Shown: piece after piece, positions 25,817 to 34,522 of the stretch
Layout of the letters: the number at the start of each line of letters is the position of its first letter
Position numbering within the stretch: position 1 is the stretch's first letter
Assembly (NCBI GenBank): GCA_040191315.1
Contig: JAWJLM010000008.1
Coordinates: forward strand, 45,154 to 109,153
Direction: 5' to 3'
Length of the DNA stretch: 64,000 nt
DNA from: Bacillaceae bacterium S4-13-56
GTDB taxonomy: Bacteria > Bacillota > Bacilli > Bacillales > JAWJLM01
Translations under genes and position numbers: made by a program
Notes under the pieces: generated by a model
The model's input: the letters and a program-made list of their open reading frames with translations, nothing else
What the model was told of the DNA's origin: nothing
Database searches by the model: none

Positions 25817-26347
25817 CTATGCTTGCTGTAACAGGTGCTGATATTTTTGGATGGTTTCCAACTGACCTTTTTTTGAAGCGTTTAGGTGCCAAGCCGCCCA
25901 TCCTTTATGTTTTAAATACTTTTCAAACTTTTTTAGAAGTTCATATTGTTGTAGAGCCATGTGAACATGAACATGCTTCACATTTTCATTTTTCATCATT
26001 AGCGCGGAAGTAAAGTTTTCTTGAGCCATTTCAGTTGCTGTTGATTTCGCTTCTAAAGCAATAGGTTTATCCACAGAGTGATTTCCATCGGAAGAATGAG
26101 GTAAGCTAAAGAGGTCATGATATAATTCATCAACCATAGGAAGCTCTATCCATTCATTTAAATGAGGATTAAAAAAGCTAAGCATTACTGGAACATGGAC
26201 CTTCATAACCTTGATTTGCAGTAGGAGCAATTCTTTTAAATGAGGATCTTTTGCCTGATGATAAAAAGTGTGAAGCTTAAAAAGTTTTCCTTCATGGGTA
26301 GATAAATGTGTTTCCATTAAACCAGCATCAATAGCGGGTAATAACAT
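25817..26347 (-). CDS. Uncharacterised helical protein (CotF/ferritin-like fold possible)
   Basis: A 176-residue protein, predicted nearly all helical. It opens with METHLSTHEGKLFKLHTFYH, then DPHLKELLLLQIKVMKVHVPV, a spacing that resembles coat protein CotF and other four-helix proteins of Bacillus. The central VHVHMALQQYELL is His-rich. No signal peptide, Cys or metal-site set typical of ferritin is seen. GGAGG precedes the ATG. I do not assign a function; a spore coat role is only a guess from the pattern. Confidence 0.6.
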   Translation of the reverse strand: MLLPAIDAGLMETHLSTHEGKLFKLHTFYHQAKDPHLKELLLLQIKVMKVHVPVMLSFFNPHLNEWIELPMVDELYHDLFSLPHSSDGNHSVDKPIALEAKSTATEMAQENFTSALMMKNENVKHVHVHMALQQYELLKKFEKYLKHKGWAAWHLNASKKGQLETIQKYQHLLQQA

Positions 26348-26474
26348 ATTAATTCCTCCAATCTAGAACCTATCCCTAGCATATGCCTAGACACTTTAAT
26401 GGTGAATGGAATGAATTGTATTTGTTTTCCCTTCAAAAAATATAAACTTAGGACAGACAAGGAGAAGAATTCTA

Positions 26475-26918
26475 ATGCAAATATTAGTAGATGCTGATGC
26501 ATGTCCAGTAAAGGATATTGTGATTGAAGTGGCTGTAAAAAATCAATTACATGTAAAGCTTGTACGTAGCTTTTCGCATTTTTCAACTGAACAGTTCCCA
26601 GATGGAATAGAGTCTGTGTATGTTGATACAGGAGCAGATTCAGTAGATTATCGTATTGTTCAACTAGCCCAGTCTGGGGATTTAATTATAACTCAAGATT
26701 ACGGTCTTGCAGCGTTAGGTCTTGGAAAAGGATGTAGAGTTATTCATCATTTAGGCTACGAGTTTACAACCAAAAACATTGATGAATTATTATCGAAAAG
26801 ACATGCCCATGCCAAATTAAGAAGAAGCGGACATAAAACAAAAGGGCCTAAGAAGTTTACGGAAGAGGATCGTCAACAATTCAGAAAATTATTATCCTCT
26901 ATAATTTTGCACAACTAA
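26475..26918 (+). CDS. yqxD: UPF0178 (DUF188) family protein YqxD
   Basis: A 147-residue PIN-like protein of unknown function, widely conserved. The start MQILVDADACPVKDIVIEVA, then DYRIVQLAQSGDLIITQDYG and ending with a basic RRSGHKTKGP segment, are diagnostic. The Asp residues in VDADACP and ITQDYGLA resemble metal sites of PIN nucleases. AAGGAG precedes the ATG and a terminator follows. In B. subtilis it lies near dnaG/sigA, which is not the case here. Confidence 0.92.
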   Translation: MQILVDADACPVKDIVIEVAVKNQLHVKLVRSFSHFSTEQFPDGIESVYVDTGADSVDYRIVQLAQSGDLIITQDYGLAALGLGKGCRVIHHLGYEFTTKNIDELLSKRHAHAKLRRSGHKTKGPKKFTEEDRQQFRKLLSSIILHN

Positions 26919-26923
26919 AAAAC

Positions 26924-26957
26924 CAGTGTTGTTATATATGTAACACACTGCTTTTTT
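26924..26957 (+). terminator. Terminator of yqxD
   Basis: CAGTG-TTGTT and AACA-CACTG pair imperfectly, followed by CTTTTTT, right after the yqxD stop. Confidence 0.75.
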
Positions 26958-27013
26958 AGTTGTGTATAAGTAATTTTGATAGTTTCCCAACATAATACCC
27001 AACAAAAATGATC

Positions 27014-27106
27014 CTAAATATTAATATGAGGTGTAGTATAAGCCATCCCCATTGTCCATATTTCAACAGGTCCTGATCCAAAGGGCTCGAATTCTTCTTT
27101 GGGCAT
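27014..27106 (-). other. Possible short gene or gene relic
   Basis: The minus strand holds a 30-codon frame, MPKEEFEPFGSGPVEIWTMG then MAYTTPHINI, with protein-like composition. The same frame continues upstream (CDEYV) without a start, and an AAGGAG site lies 14 bases before an ATG in another frame. A one-base shift would join them. It may be a real small gene with a frameshift, or chance. Confidence 0.25.
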
Positions 27107-27185
27107 TACATATTCATCGCATAATGTAAGTTGTTTACTCCTTTTTATTTTTTCTTCACTTTAAAATCCTTTTTTATTCAAAAGA

Positions 27186-27209
27186 AAAAAGCTGGTTTCC
27201 CAGCTTTTA
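27186..27209 (-). terminator. Terminator of the small basic protein gene
   Basis: AAAAGCTGG and CCAGCTTTT form a 9-bp stem with a 4-base loop and a T-run on the minus strand, immediately after the stop codon at 27213. Confidence 0.8.
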
Positions 27210-27212
27210 GTA

Positions 27213-27335
27213 TTAAGTCGAAGGTCGATTTGGTCCTTCCATCTTTTTGTTGCCAAATCCACGTGCTTTTTCTTCTTGCTTTGGTTTTGCATGATTTTCT
27301 TTGACATATTGACTCTCTTGTCTTTTCTTACCCAT
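27213..27335 (-). CDS. Small basic 40-residue protein, spore-protein-like
   Basis: The Met at 27335 (MGKKRQESQYVKENHAKPKQ) has AGGAGGTGG before it, and the frame ends in GPNRPST before a strong terminator, so this is a real small gene. It is highly charged, with no Cys, no hydrophobic segment. Size and composition resemble minor small acid-soluble spore proteins (SspK, SspO class), but I cannot assign one of them. The longer upstream reading has no ribosome site. Confidence 0.7.
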   Translation of the reverse strand: MGKKRQESQYVKENHAKPKQEEKARGFGNKKMEGPNRPST

Positions 27336-27403
27336 TGTCATCCACCTCCTAAGAATAGGTTTTGAATAACAACAACAATTTATTCTTAATTCTAGGTTCA
27401 AAT

Positions 27404-27556
27404 AAGAAAAGCACAAGCGACCTTCGAAACAAGAAAAACACTTTTTTCTGCGAAGTAGCTCTAAGTAGCTTTCCTTCGTACGATTACTTGGGACAAAAAC
27501 TTCGAAGATTACTCGATGAAGCTTTTGCGCTGTAGCTGGACAAATTTTATGCTTTT
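27404..27556 (+). repeat. Family A repeat (A2)
   Basis: Begins AAGAAAAGCACAAGCGACC and ends GCTGTAGCTGGACAAATTTTAT, with the core GCGAAGTAGCTCTAAGTAGC shared with the copies at 33774, 40444 and 63787. It ends just 3 bases before a decayed gene (27559). Confidence 0.8.
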
Positions 27557-27558
27557 GT

Positions 27559-27750
27559 ATGAAAACAGACCCTGCAAAACTTTTGTATACGTGATCAAGT
27601 CACAATAGATGGTACTTCTATACCGTCACAACCCGTTTCTTATGCAGGGTATCCTTCTTCAGGATCCACCAATGTATATTTCGACCTGGTCATATTGTTA
27701 TTAAAGGTATTCCCAAAGATGAACAAGATTTATCCTCCATGTTTGATTAG
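27559..27750 (+). pseudogene. Probable decayed small gene with two frameshifts
   Basis: Three frames link into one protein-like text. MKTDPAKLLY runs from the ATG at 27559, DQVTIDGTSIPSQPVSYAGY and then PSSGSTNVYF continue from about 27593, and RPGHIVIKGIPKDEQDLSSM FD runs to the TAG at 27748. Each junction is explained by one lost base (about 27588 and in the T-run at 27679-27681). There is no ribosome site because repeat A2 ends directly upstream, so the original 5' region may have been removed. I do not recognise the family. Confidence 0.45.
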
Positions 27751-27814
27751 GAATCCATTTTCATGGTAGATGGTGGCTCCGCGAAGCGAGCCATAATGAT
27801 TTCTTATCTTGAAA

Positions 27815-27846
27815 TAAAAACAGCTATCACCTTAGTGATAGCTGTT
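27815..27846 (-). terminator. Terminator of the cold shock gene
   Basis: AACAGCTATCAC and GTGATAGCTGTT form a perfect 12-bp stem with a 4-base loop and TTTTTATTT after it on the minus strand. Confidence 0.9.
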
Positions 27847-27861
27847 ATGTGTAGTTTTATA

Positions 27862-28062
27862 TTAAAGTTTAACTACGTTAGCTGCTTGAGGTCCACGGTT
27901 ACCTTCAGTTACTTCAAACTGAACTTGTTGACCTTCTTCAAGAGTTTTGAATCCTTCTCCAGTAATTGCTGAGAAATGTACGAATACATCGTCCTCACCT
28001 TGTACTTCAATAAATCCAAAACCTTTTTCTGCGTTAAACCATTTTACTACTCCGTTTTTCAT
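27862..28062 (-). CDS. Cold shock protein (CspA/CspB family)
   Basis: A 66-residue single OB-fold RNA chaperone. RNP1 (KGFGFIEV) and RNP2 (VFVHFSAI) are intact, and the start [17 protein letters not shown] is standard. GGAGG lies 9 bases before the ATG at 28062; the 14-codon upstream extension has none. Its leader is long and AT-rich (28063-28290), as in cold-regulated csp mRNAs that fold differently at low temperature. Which of the Bacillus paralogues (CspB, C or D) it equals cannot be told. Confidence 0.95.
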   Translation of the reverse strand: MKNGVVKWFNAEKGFGFIEVQGEDDVFVHFSAITGEGFKTLEEGQQVQFEVTEGNRGPQAANVVKL

Positions 28063-28494
28063 GTTAAAAAACCTCCATAATTTAAATGTGGTACATTTTT
28101 TCATACGTTTTAAAACAACAAAAAAATTTACCCATTATAAAAAGTCAGTTGTTAAATGAAACGATATGACTCTTTATAACAAGTAAATTTGCGAGAAAGC
28201 CATGCGTATTTATTTAACACCATATACAGCATAATGCATGAAGCAAATAAAGTCAATCATAGATTTTTTTTAACTTCCAACTTTCCATTCTTTTATGAAA
28301 GTGACACTTCATTCAGCGGCCGTTCTGACTAATTGTTTAGTACAAAAGGGTATAACCTAAAGGCCCTTGAACCTAACCGACATTTACGGACAGTTGTTGG
28401 TGAAGCTTGCTTCATGGTAGACTGTCCGTTCATGCCGGATAAAAGGCAAGTATAGAAATGATATATTTCCACACTCACCTGATGGGAATTTAAC
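28063..28494. repeat. csp leader region and family B repeat (B2)
   Basis: 28063-28290 is AT-rich leader and promoter sequence of the csp gene with no coding frame. About 28300-28450 is a family B copy: TTCATTCAGCGGCCGTT, GGGTATAACCTAAAGGCCC TTGAAC, GACATTTACGG and CCGTTCATGCCGGATAA match 52397-52638. CAAAAGGG and CCCTTG in its core can form a hairpin. Confidence 0.6.
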
Positions 28495-31400
28495 TTAATA
28501 AATCAGCTCTTCAATCTGCTTTTTAATTTGAGATAGCTTCTCTACGCTTTCATAAGAAAATAACTGTTGATTTTCCTGTACCTCTATTTCGTTCACTCTT
28601 TGTTGTAGTTGATCTCGTTCCCTTTCGATCACTTTGTTCCAATGGTCGCGATAATAAGATAGTAATTCCTTCGTTTGAACACGCAGTTCTTTTTGTAAGG
28701 AGACTCTTAGGTATTGCTCTACCTCATCTTTTACTTGGTTTACTTGTCTTTGTTCAAAAAACTCCTTTGTAGATTTAAATCCTGCTGCTATCGATTGAAT
28801 ATCCTTATCTAATGCAACAAAGCTAGATAAAGATATGTTTGGAGTAGGAATATTACAATTCGCTTTTCTCTCATGAATAAAATAATTCATGTCCTTAGTA
28901 TTCTCAATCATATCAGCTTTCCAATGATTTATCTGATCTTTCATGTAATGATCAATTCTTAGGGAAGTTGCTACAAGATCTTGAATAAGTTCGTTTCTCA
29001 CATGATGGAAAAAGTTGTGAAGCTGGTCTATAAGTTGTGTCCTCCCTAGTTTCCCATTTGCTTTTATGGTAGATGGGTTAACAGTTTCTTTGAATACATC
29101 CATAGAACGAAGAACCATTCTTTTTTGCATGTGGAAGAACTGCTGCTTCAATTTTTGATCATTTATATCAAGGTATCGTTCATCAGAAAAAATAAGAACA
29201 GATCTTTTTATATTCTCTAAGAGTGATTTTCGTTCTTCAACCTTCTTTTGTCTTTCTTCTTGATTTAATGAAAACTCCCTTATTCGTTCATCCAGCCACT
29301 GAATGGAATAATCTAACTCTTTTTTTGCTTGTTGCACTAAAATATTGTCAATCTCATGATTTATAAAATCAAAAAGTTCTTCCTTTACAGCAGGAACTCC
29401 AGATTTGTTTTCGCAGACTGAATTTCCGTCGGCCTCCATCGCTATTTTGCTGGAAACAGGATATAACCTCGGTCCTTGTATATCGAATTTACTTAGTTCA
29501 TCAGATACATAATTTAAAACTAGCTCAAGCTCACGTTCATTTTTGGCTAAGTCCACTGCATTTACAACAAAAAACATCTTGTTGTGGTTGAATGCATCTT
29601 GAATCCTACCTAATTGATACAAAAACGAAGCGTCAGCTTTTGCGAAAGAGTGATTATAATACGAAACATAAATGATTGCATCTGAATCCTTTATAAATTG
29701 AAAAGATAACCTTGTGTGCCTTGAATGAACGGAGTCGGCTCCCGGTGTATCCACTAAAATGATGCCAGCACGTGTCAGCGGATTATCATCAAAAATATCA
29801 ACTTTTTGAATATAACTAGCTCTTTCCTCATCTTTAATTAAGTTTTCCATTTCAGCTATTGGTACTGTAATAGTTTTACCAAGTGAGTCTGCCATTTTTT
29901 GATATCCAGCAAGTAAAGAATCTACCCAATGTTCAAGGGGGTCTGAATTTACTTTCTTCTTTAACTTTTTCAACTCTTTTTCAATATTTTCGTTAGGTAA
30001 ATTGGTCTGGTCGAAAACATCCATCAATTCCTCTTTTAATTCTTCTTCTGACTTTACCGTAATTTTAACTTTTTGATTGTCGTCAACGGTCGGTGGTAGT
30101 AAAACTCGAGTGATGGTAGCAGTCGTTGGATGAGCAGAAACCGGCATTAGGCTTTTCCCTAACATAGCATTAATAAACGAAGATTTTCCCGCACTAAAGG
30201 CACCAAATAAGGCTATCGTGTATTCATTTGTTTCTAAAGAGTTTTTCTTCTCTAGTAGAGCCCTTTTTATTAGGGAGGCTGATTTCAACTCGCTCAATTT
30301 AGATACGGTATCTTCAAGAAGGTTTGCCATTTCTTTTTTCGAATTTTTTTTAATCTTTTGTTTCTGTTGACGTTGAGTCTGTTGCTTATTCTTCACTAGT
30401 TCGTTGGAATATGAATTTTTAATTGGAAATGATTCTAAGTTTGTATAGGTCTCAGTATGAATCTTATCTAAAGCAGCTTGAACTAAAGAGGTATCCTTAA
30501 TTTCCCCATCTTCCAAAGCTAGGAGGCCGCTTTCAACCCGCTTCCATTCTTGTTCCTCAACCTCAATTTTCTTTTCGGTTTGATAAAGTTCATTCTGAAG
30601 AGACTTAACCTTCTCTTCAACTTCTTTAAATTCTTGGTAGTTTTTTTCTAAAGTATCATTAGCTTTTTCCCATTGGGTTTGTGCCTCTTTAACAAAAGCC
30701 TTGATAAGGTTCTGCTTTACATCTTCCATATACAATAATAAATAGTCCCCTGTAGCTTTCGTCCCAGGTTTAATTATCTCTTTCAATCTTTCTTGTGGAA
30801 AATGTATTGAAATTCCTTCCAAAGAAGATAAAATTTTAGGGTCAGAAACTCCCAGCTCTTGCGCATATTGACTTACCTTTTGACGAATGGGCCATTGAAG
30901 ATTTGCTTCCACAAGCTTCATCAAATCGTGGTAAAACTGTTCAGTTGCTTCTTTTCTCTCTTGCTCTGTTTTTTTCTTTGAGAAAAACAGTCCCGATTTA
31001 TACTCTGGCTGCATGACAGTTAAAAAGACACGCGCTTTTTCACGCAACTCATAAGGAGTAATTTGGGCTCTTTGGCCAATTTGCTTAATCAGCTGGTTCA
31101 TTTCAACTTCAGCTGTATTCGGAGTTGGAGTTGAAGAATTTTTGTGAAGTAATTCAAGATTCTCTAATATTTTATTTCTCTGTTCCATTCGACTTTCTTT
31201 CTTCTCTTCCCATTCCTGCCGTTTTACGTAAATAAATTCTTCTAAAATAAAATGAATGGAGCGTTGAATAGTGGAGTAGGATAAATCCATTATTCCTCTT
31301 TCCCACTCTTCAATCGTATTTTGAAGCATGGTTAATTGATTATGTGGGTTGTTTTCATCATATAAAGACGTATAGTATACTGCTTTAGGAGTTATATTCC

Positions 31401-32073
31401 ATCGATGTAATACCTGATTAATTTTCTCTTTATAATTTTCAAACGTACTTTCGCGGTCTTCATGCTTATCGATTTGATGGACAACTAAATAGTAAGGTTT
31501 CTTTCTTTTTTGCATTTGCTGTAAAAAATATAAATTATGTTCTGATTGAACGTGGTTATAATCGACTACATAAAACAAAACGTCAATGGTATGAAGAGTT
31601 GATTCAGTCAATATAGCATCTGCATCTTTAGCAGAGTCAATTCCGGGAGTATCTATCAATGTTACACCTAAGGGTAGTTCTATATCTTCTTTACTTAAGA
31701 TGATACGTTTAACTAGATCTCCATCCTTACAGTATTGCCGCACATCGTCTAAACTAGTGGGACCACTAACTTGTATTAATTCTCCATTTTGTTGAACTAA
31801 CCTTACTTTTTCGTCCCCTTTATAGATTTCAACGACGTTGGCACTAGTGGGTATGGGACTTGATGGTAAAATAGTTTGGCCAACCAAATAATTTATAAGG
31901 CTAGACTTTCCTGCTGAATAATGTCCACTAAATCCTATCGAAATCCCTTGTTCCCTTTCTTTTTTTAGCAAATCTAACATTTGCTCTGCAATCTCTACTT
32001 CATTTCTTTCATAAAACCAATGATAAAGACCTGCCAATGAATGGCTTAAATTAATTGTTTTAGATTGATTCAT
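28495..32073 (-). CDS. dynA: Bacterial dynamin-like protein DynA (two fused dynamin units)
   Basis: A 1192-residue membrane-remodelling GTPase. Two dynamin modules are fused in tandem. The first has the P-loop GHYSAGKSSLIN and DTPGIDSAKDADAI; the second, after about residue 570, has GAFSAGKSSFINAM and DTPGADSVHSRH. Each GTPase is followed by long coiled-coil segments. Size matches B. subtilis DynA (YpbR), which fuses membranes and protects against pore-forming stress such as phage and antibiotics. The Met at 32073 has AAAGGGG 7 bases upstream and fits the family better than the earlier in-frame Met. Confidence 0.95.
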   Translation of the reverse strand: MNQSKTINLSHSLAGLYHWFYERNEVEIAEQMLDLLKKEREQGISIGFSGHYSAGKSSLINYLVGQTILPSSPIPTSANVVEIYKGDEKVRLVQQNGELIQVSGPTSLDDVRQYCKDGDLVKRIILSKEDIELPLGVTLIDTPGIDSAKDADAILTESTLHTIDVLFYVVDYNHVQSEHNLYFLQQMQKRKKPYYLVVHQIDKHEDRESTFENYKEKINQVLHRWNITPKAVYYTSLYDENNPHNQLTMLQNTIEEWERGIMDLSYSTIQRSIHFILEEFIYVKRQEWEEKKESRMEQRNKILENLELLHKNSSTPTPNTAEVEMNQLIKQIGQRAQITPYELREKARVFLTVMQPEYKSGLFFSKKKTEQERKEATEQFYHDLMKLVEANLQWPIRQKVSQYAQELGVSDPKILSSLEGISIHFPQERLKEIIKPGTKATGDYLLLYMEDVKQNLIKAFVKEAQTQWEKANDTLEKNYQEFKEVEEKVKSLQNELYQTEKKIEVEEQEWKRVESGLLALEDGEIKDTSLVQAALDKIHTETYTNLESFPIKNSYSNELVKNKQQTQRQQKQKIKKNSKKEMANLLEDTVSKLSELKSASLIKRALLEKKNSLETNEYTIALFGAFSAGKSSFINAMLGKSLMPVSAHPTTATITRVLLPPTVDDNQKVKITVKSEEELKEELMDVFDQTNLPNENIEKELKKLKKKVNSDPLEHWVDSLLAGYQKMADSLGKTITVPIAEMENLIKDEERASYIQKVDIFDDNPLTRAGIILVDTPGADSVHSRHTRLSFQFIKDSDAIIYVSYYNHSFAKADASFLYQLGRIQDAFNHNKMFFVVNAVDLAKNERELELVLNYVSDELSKFDIQGPRLYPVSSKIAMEADGNSVCENKSGVPAVKEELFDFINHEIDNILVQQAKKELDYSIQWLDERIREFSLNQEERQKKVEERKSLLENIKRSVLIFSDERYLDINDQKLKQQFFHMQKRMVLRSMDVFKETVNPSTIKANGKLGRTQLIDQLHNFFHHVRNELIQDLVATSLRIDHYMKDQINHWKADMIENTKDMNYFIHERKANCNIPTPNISLSSFVALDKDIQSIAAGFKSTKEFFEQRQVNQVKDEVEQYLRVSLQKELRVQTKELLSYYRDHWNKVIERERDQLQQRVNEIEVQENQQLFSYESVEKLSQIKKQIEELIY

Positions 32074-32232
32074 GAAAAAACCCCTTTGATATTCCTCGTG
32101 CATATTATTATTTTGAGCCTGATTTCTATTTTACTCAATTTTATAACTTATTCACAGGAAAAACTCCAGCAGTTTGATTTTCTTGTTTGATCTTTAACAA
32201 AAGCGGATATAGATAATGGTGAGGTGAGTCGG

Positions 32233-32508
32233 TTGAGAAATGTAAAAGTGAAAGTTATTGGAAGAGTTCAAGGTGTTGGATTTCGATACTTTACTCAGCA
32301 GAAAGCCGCCAATTTTTCAATAAACGGTTGGGTCAAAAATGAAAAAGATGGGTCTGTGGAGATAATTGCACAAGGCGAATCAGAATCTATTGATTTTTTT
32401 CTCCGGGCATTAAGTATTGGTCCACGTCCCTATGCAAAAGTTACGAATCTAGATGTAGAAGAAGTAGAAACAGAAATTACGTATGATTATTTCGAAATCA
32501 AACATTAA
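32233..32508 (+). CDS. acyP: Acylphosphatase
   Basis: A 91-residue enzyme that hydrolyses acyl phosphates such as carbamoyl phosphate. The phosphate-binding loop GRVQGVGFRYF holds the catalytic Arg, and INGWVKNEKDGSVE the catalytic Asn. A TTG at 32233 is the preferred start, 7 bases after GAGGTG; a GTG at 32224 would sit inside that site. It is a single gene between dynA and the LysM peptidase. The same fold occurs at the N-terminus of HypF in this window. Confidence 0.9.
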   Translation: MRNVKVKVIGRVQGVGFRYFTQQKAANFSINGWVKNEKDGSVEIIAQGESESIDFFLRALSIGPRPYAKVTNLDVEEVETEITYDYFEIKH

Positions 32509-32580
32509 CCATTTTTATTCATGATCATCACTAATCAAATATATATATAAAAGAATAAGTCTTATACTTGGAGTGATGTC

Positions 32581-33771
32581 ATGAATATTTTAGTTCAACC
32601 AGGTCAAACCTTATGGTCGATAAGTCAGACTTTTGGTATTCCACTTAATCTCATCGCAGATTCCAATCCCAATGTAATCCCAACTCAATTACAAGTGGGA
32701 CAAAACTTAAGAATACCTGGATATAGAGTATTAGCACATCGCATACAACCAGGAGATACTTTTTGGTCCATTTCAAATCGCTATCAGACACCAATGGATG
32801 TTATTCGATTGATGAACCCTTGGACGATTCCAACACAGCTAATGATTGGAAGTACACTCTATGTTCCTGTTCGTCTCACCGAAAGAATTGTACAGACGAG
32901 GAAAGCTTACGATTACTCCTCACTACAACAAGATTTACAGAGACTCCGACAAGCCTATCCTTTCATTCGTCAAGAATCAATTGGTCAATCGGTTTTAGGG
33001 AGCTCTATTGATGAAATTCAAATCGGCAGAGGGGCCCAAATGGTTCAAGCGAATTCTTCTTTTCACGCAAATGAATGGATAACAACGCCTATCATGATAC
33101 AGTTCTTAAATGATTATTTACTGGCATTAACCAATCAAACCCCTATTCGAGGTCTATCCATGAATCCATTTTATACAAGACGTACCCTTTCTCTTGTGCC
33201 AATGGTTAATCCCGATGGTGTAAATCTTGTCCTTAATGGTCCACCAAATATAGAACCGTATCGATCCCAAGTTATTGAAATGAATCAAGGGAATCTAACC
33301 TTTAACAATTGGAAAGCTAATATTCGAGGGGTTGATCTGAATAACCAATTTCCTGCTGGATGGGAAATTGAAAAAGAAAGGAAGGAACAATCCCCTGGAC
33401 CTAGAGACTATCCTGGAGAAGCTCCATTAACTGAACCAGAATCTATTGCCATGGCTGAATTAACTAACAGAAGGAACTTTTCACGTGTCAATGCCTTTCA
33501 TACGCAAGGTGAAGTCATATATTGGGGGTTTCGAAATCAAGAACCTCCAGAAGCAGCAGCAATTGTTAAGGAATATGCCCGTGTAAGTGGATACAAACCG
33601 GTCCAAACTGTTGACAGTTATGCTGGATATAAAGATTGGTTCATACAAGAATGGAATAGACCTGGATATACAGTTGAATTGGGGACTGGAGTTAACCCAC
33701 TGCCTCTTAGTCAATTTGATGAAATTTACGAAGAAAGTTTAGGAATATTTCTAGCCAATTTATATATGTAA
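32581..33771 (+). CDS. LysM x2 - M14 zinc carboxypeptidase (gamma-D-glutamyl-diamino acid endopeptidase type)
   Basis: A 396-residue peptidoglycan enzyme. LysM repeats occupy about 2-46 and 50-98 and a metallocarboxypeptidase M14 domain the rest. The zinc His/Glu lie in SSFHANEWITT, the second His in VNAFHTQGEV, substrate residues in NPFYTRRTL and PDGVNL, and the catalytic Glu in YTVELGTGVNP. This order matches endopeptidase I of Lysinibacillus sphaericus, which cuts gamma-D-Glu-diamino acid bonds in spore or wall peptides. GGAGTGATGTC precedes the ATG; there is no signal peptide, as in the two GH18 enzymes. Confidence 0.9.
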   Translation: MNILVQPGQTLWSISQTFGIPLNLIADSNPNVIPTQLQVGQNLRIPGYRVLAHRIQPGDTFWSISNRYQTPMDVIRLMNPWTIPTQLMIGSTLYVPVRLTERIVQTRKAYDYSSLQQDLQRLRQAYPFIRQESIGQSVLGSSIDEIQIGRGAQMVQANSSFHANEWITTPIMIQFLNDYLLALTNQTPIRGLSMNPFYTRRTLSLVPMVNPDGVNLVLNGPPNIEPYRSQVIEMNQGNLTFNNWKANIRGVDLNNQFPAGWEIEKERKEQSPGPRDYPGEAPLTEPESIAMAELTNRRNFSRVNAFHTQGEVIYWGFRNQEPPEAAAIVKEYARVSGYKPVQTVDSYAGYKDWFIQEWNRPGYTVELGTGVNPLPLSQFDEIYEESLGIFLANLYM

Positions 33772-33773
33772 TA

Positions 33774-34248
33774 AGAAAAGCGCAAGCGCCCTTCTAAACA
33801 AGAAAAGCACTTGTTTCTGCGAAGTAAATGCTCGAGAAGCATTTCTTGTGATCATCGACGTAAGGCGGTGAGGCCCACAGGATGTGGGTCACGTAGGCGT
33901 TGCCACACGATGTGGCGGTTTTAGCCTACGATCCTCCGAGATAAAGGAAACACGGCTCACGAGGGCTCGCAGGATGCGAGTCCGTTCGGTGTGCGAATCA
34001 TTTTGGTGGGACGAGTAATCGCAGTCCCACCAAAATGTCGCGTTTTTAACCGAACCACCTTCATCGATGTTGACTTATCGAAGGAGAGGGGGGAACCGAC
34101 TCTAGTCGATAGGCTGCCCCTCGAAACAAGAACAGCACTTGTTTCTGCGAAGTAGCTCTAAGTAGCTTTCCTTCCTGCGATTACTTGGGGCAAAAACTTC
34201 GAAGATTACTCGATGGTGCTTTTTCGCTGGAGCTAGACAAACTTTATA
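33774..34248 (+). repeat. Large composite family A repeat (A3) with nested hairpins
   Basis: No gene is seen in this 470-base gap. It begins AAGAAAAGCGCAAGCGCCC two bases after the peptidase stop and ends GGAGCTAGACAAACTTTATA inside the convergent gene's stop codon. Internal hairpins are CGTAGGC...GCCTACG enclosing CCACA...TGTGG (about 33893-33930), GGGCTCGCA...TGCGAGTCC, and ATTTTGGTGGGAC...GTCCCACCAAAAT (about 34011-34038). Its two ends match A2, A4 and A5; the middle looks like an insert of extra modules. Confidence 0.8.
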
Positions 34249-34447
34249 CTTCTTTAAAATAATCTTTTTTAAAGCCACCGATTCTGTCCGAATTATCTAT
34301 TATAAAATAGAACTCTTCTGTTTCATTTTTAACCTCATATACCTTTCCAGGTGTAAGAACACGGTCTACAATGTATTTTTTTGCATTGGCATGTACACAT
34401 TCCACTTTTTTAATCGTTTCTTTGTTTTCCCAAACCTTATGTAACAT
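34244..34447 (-). CDS. DUF6501-like small protein
   Basis: A 67-residue protein. KKVECVHANAKKYIVDRVLT and PGKVYEVKNETEEFYFIIDN match, from memory, a Bacillus family of unknown function. A single Cys and the SH3-like look of the C-terminal half (VYEVKNETEEFYFIIDNSDR) are the only features. Its stop codon TAA lies inside the end of repeat A3, so that repeat may have replaced the native terminator. Ribosome site is weak (AAGGAG at 12 bases). Confidence 0.7.
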   Translation of the reverse strand: MLHKVWENKETIKKVECVHANAKKYIVDRVLTPGKVYEVKNETEEFYFIIDNSDRIGGFKKDYFKEV

Positions 34448-34522
34448 TCTTGTCAGACTCCTTTATATTGAATATTCTTTTTCTAATCTTAGTGTATGTT
34501 TCGGATTCAAGCAAGCTTTCTA

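Noticed and set aside
28063..28290. A separate small RNA gene upstream of csp
   Set aside because: No terminator or promoter pair of its own; a long csp leader explains the AT-rich stretch.
33774..34248. CRISPR array or rRNA fragment in the repeat-rich gap
   Set aside because: Hairpin modules are not regularly spaced, there are no unique spacers and no rRNA motif.
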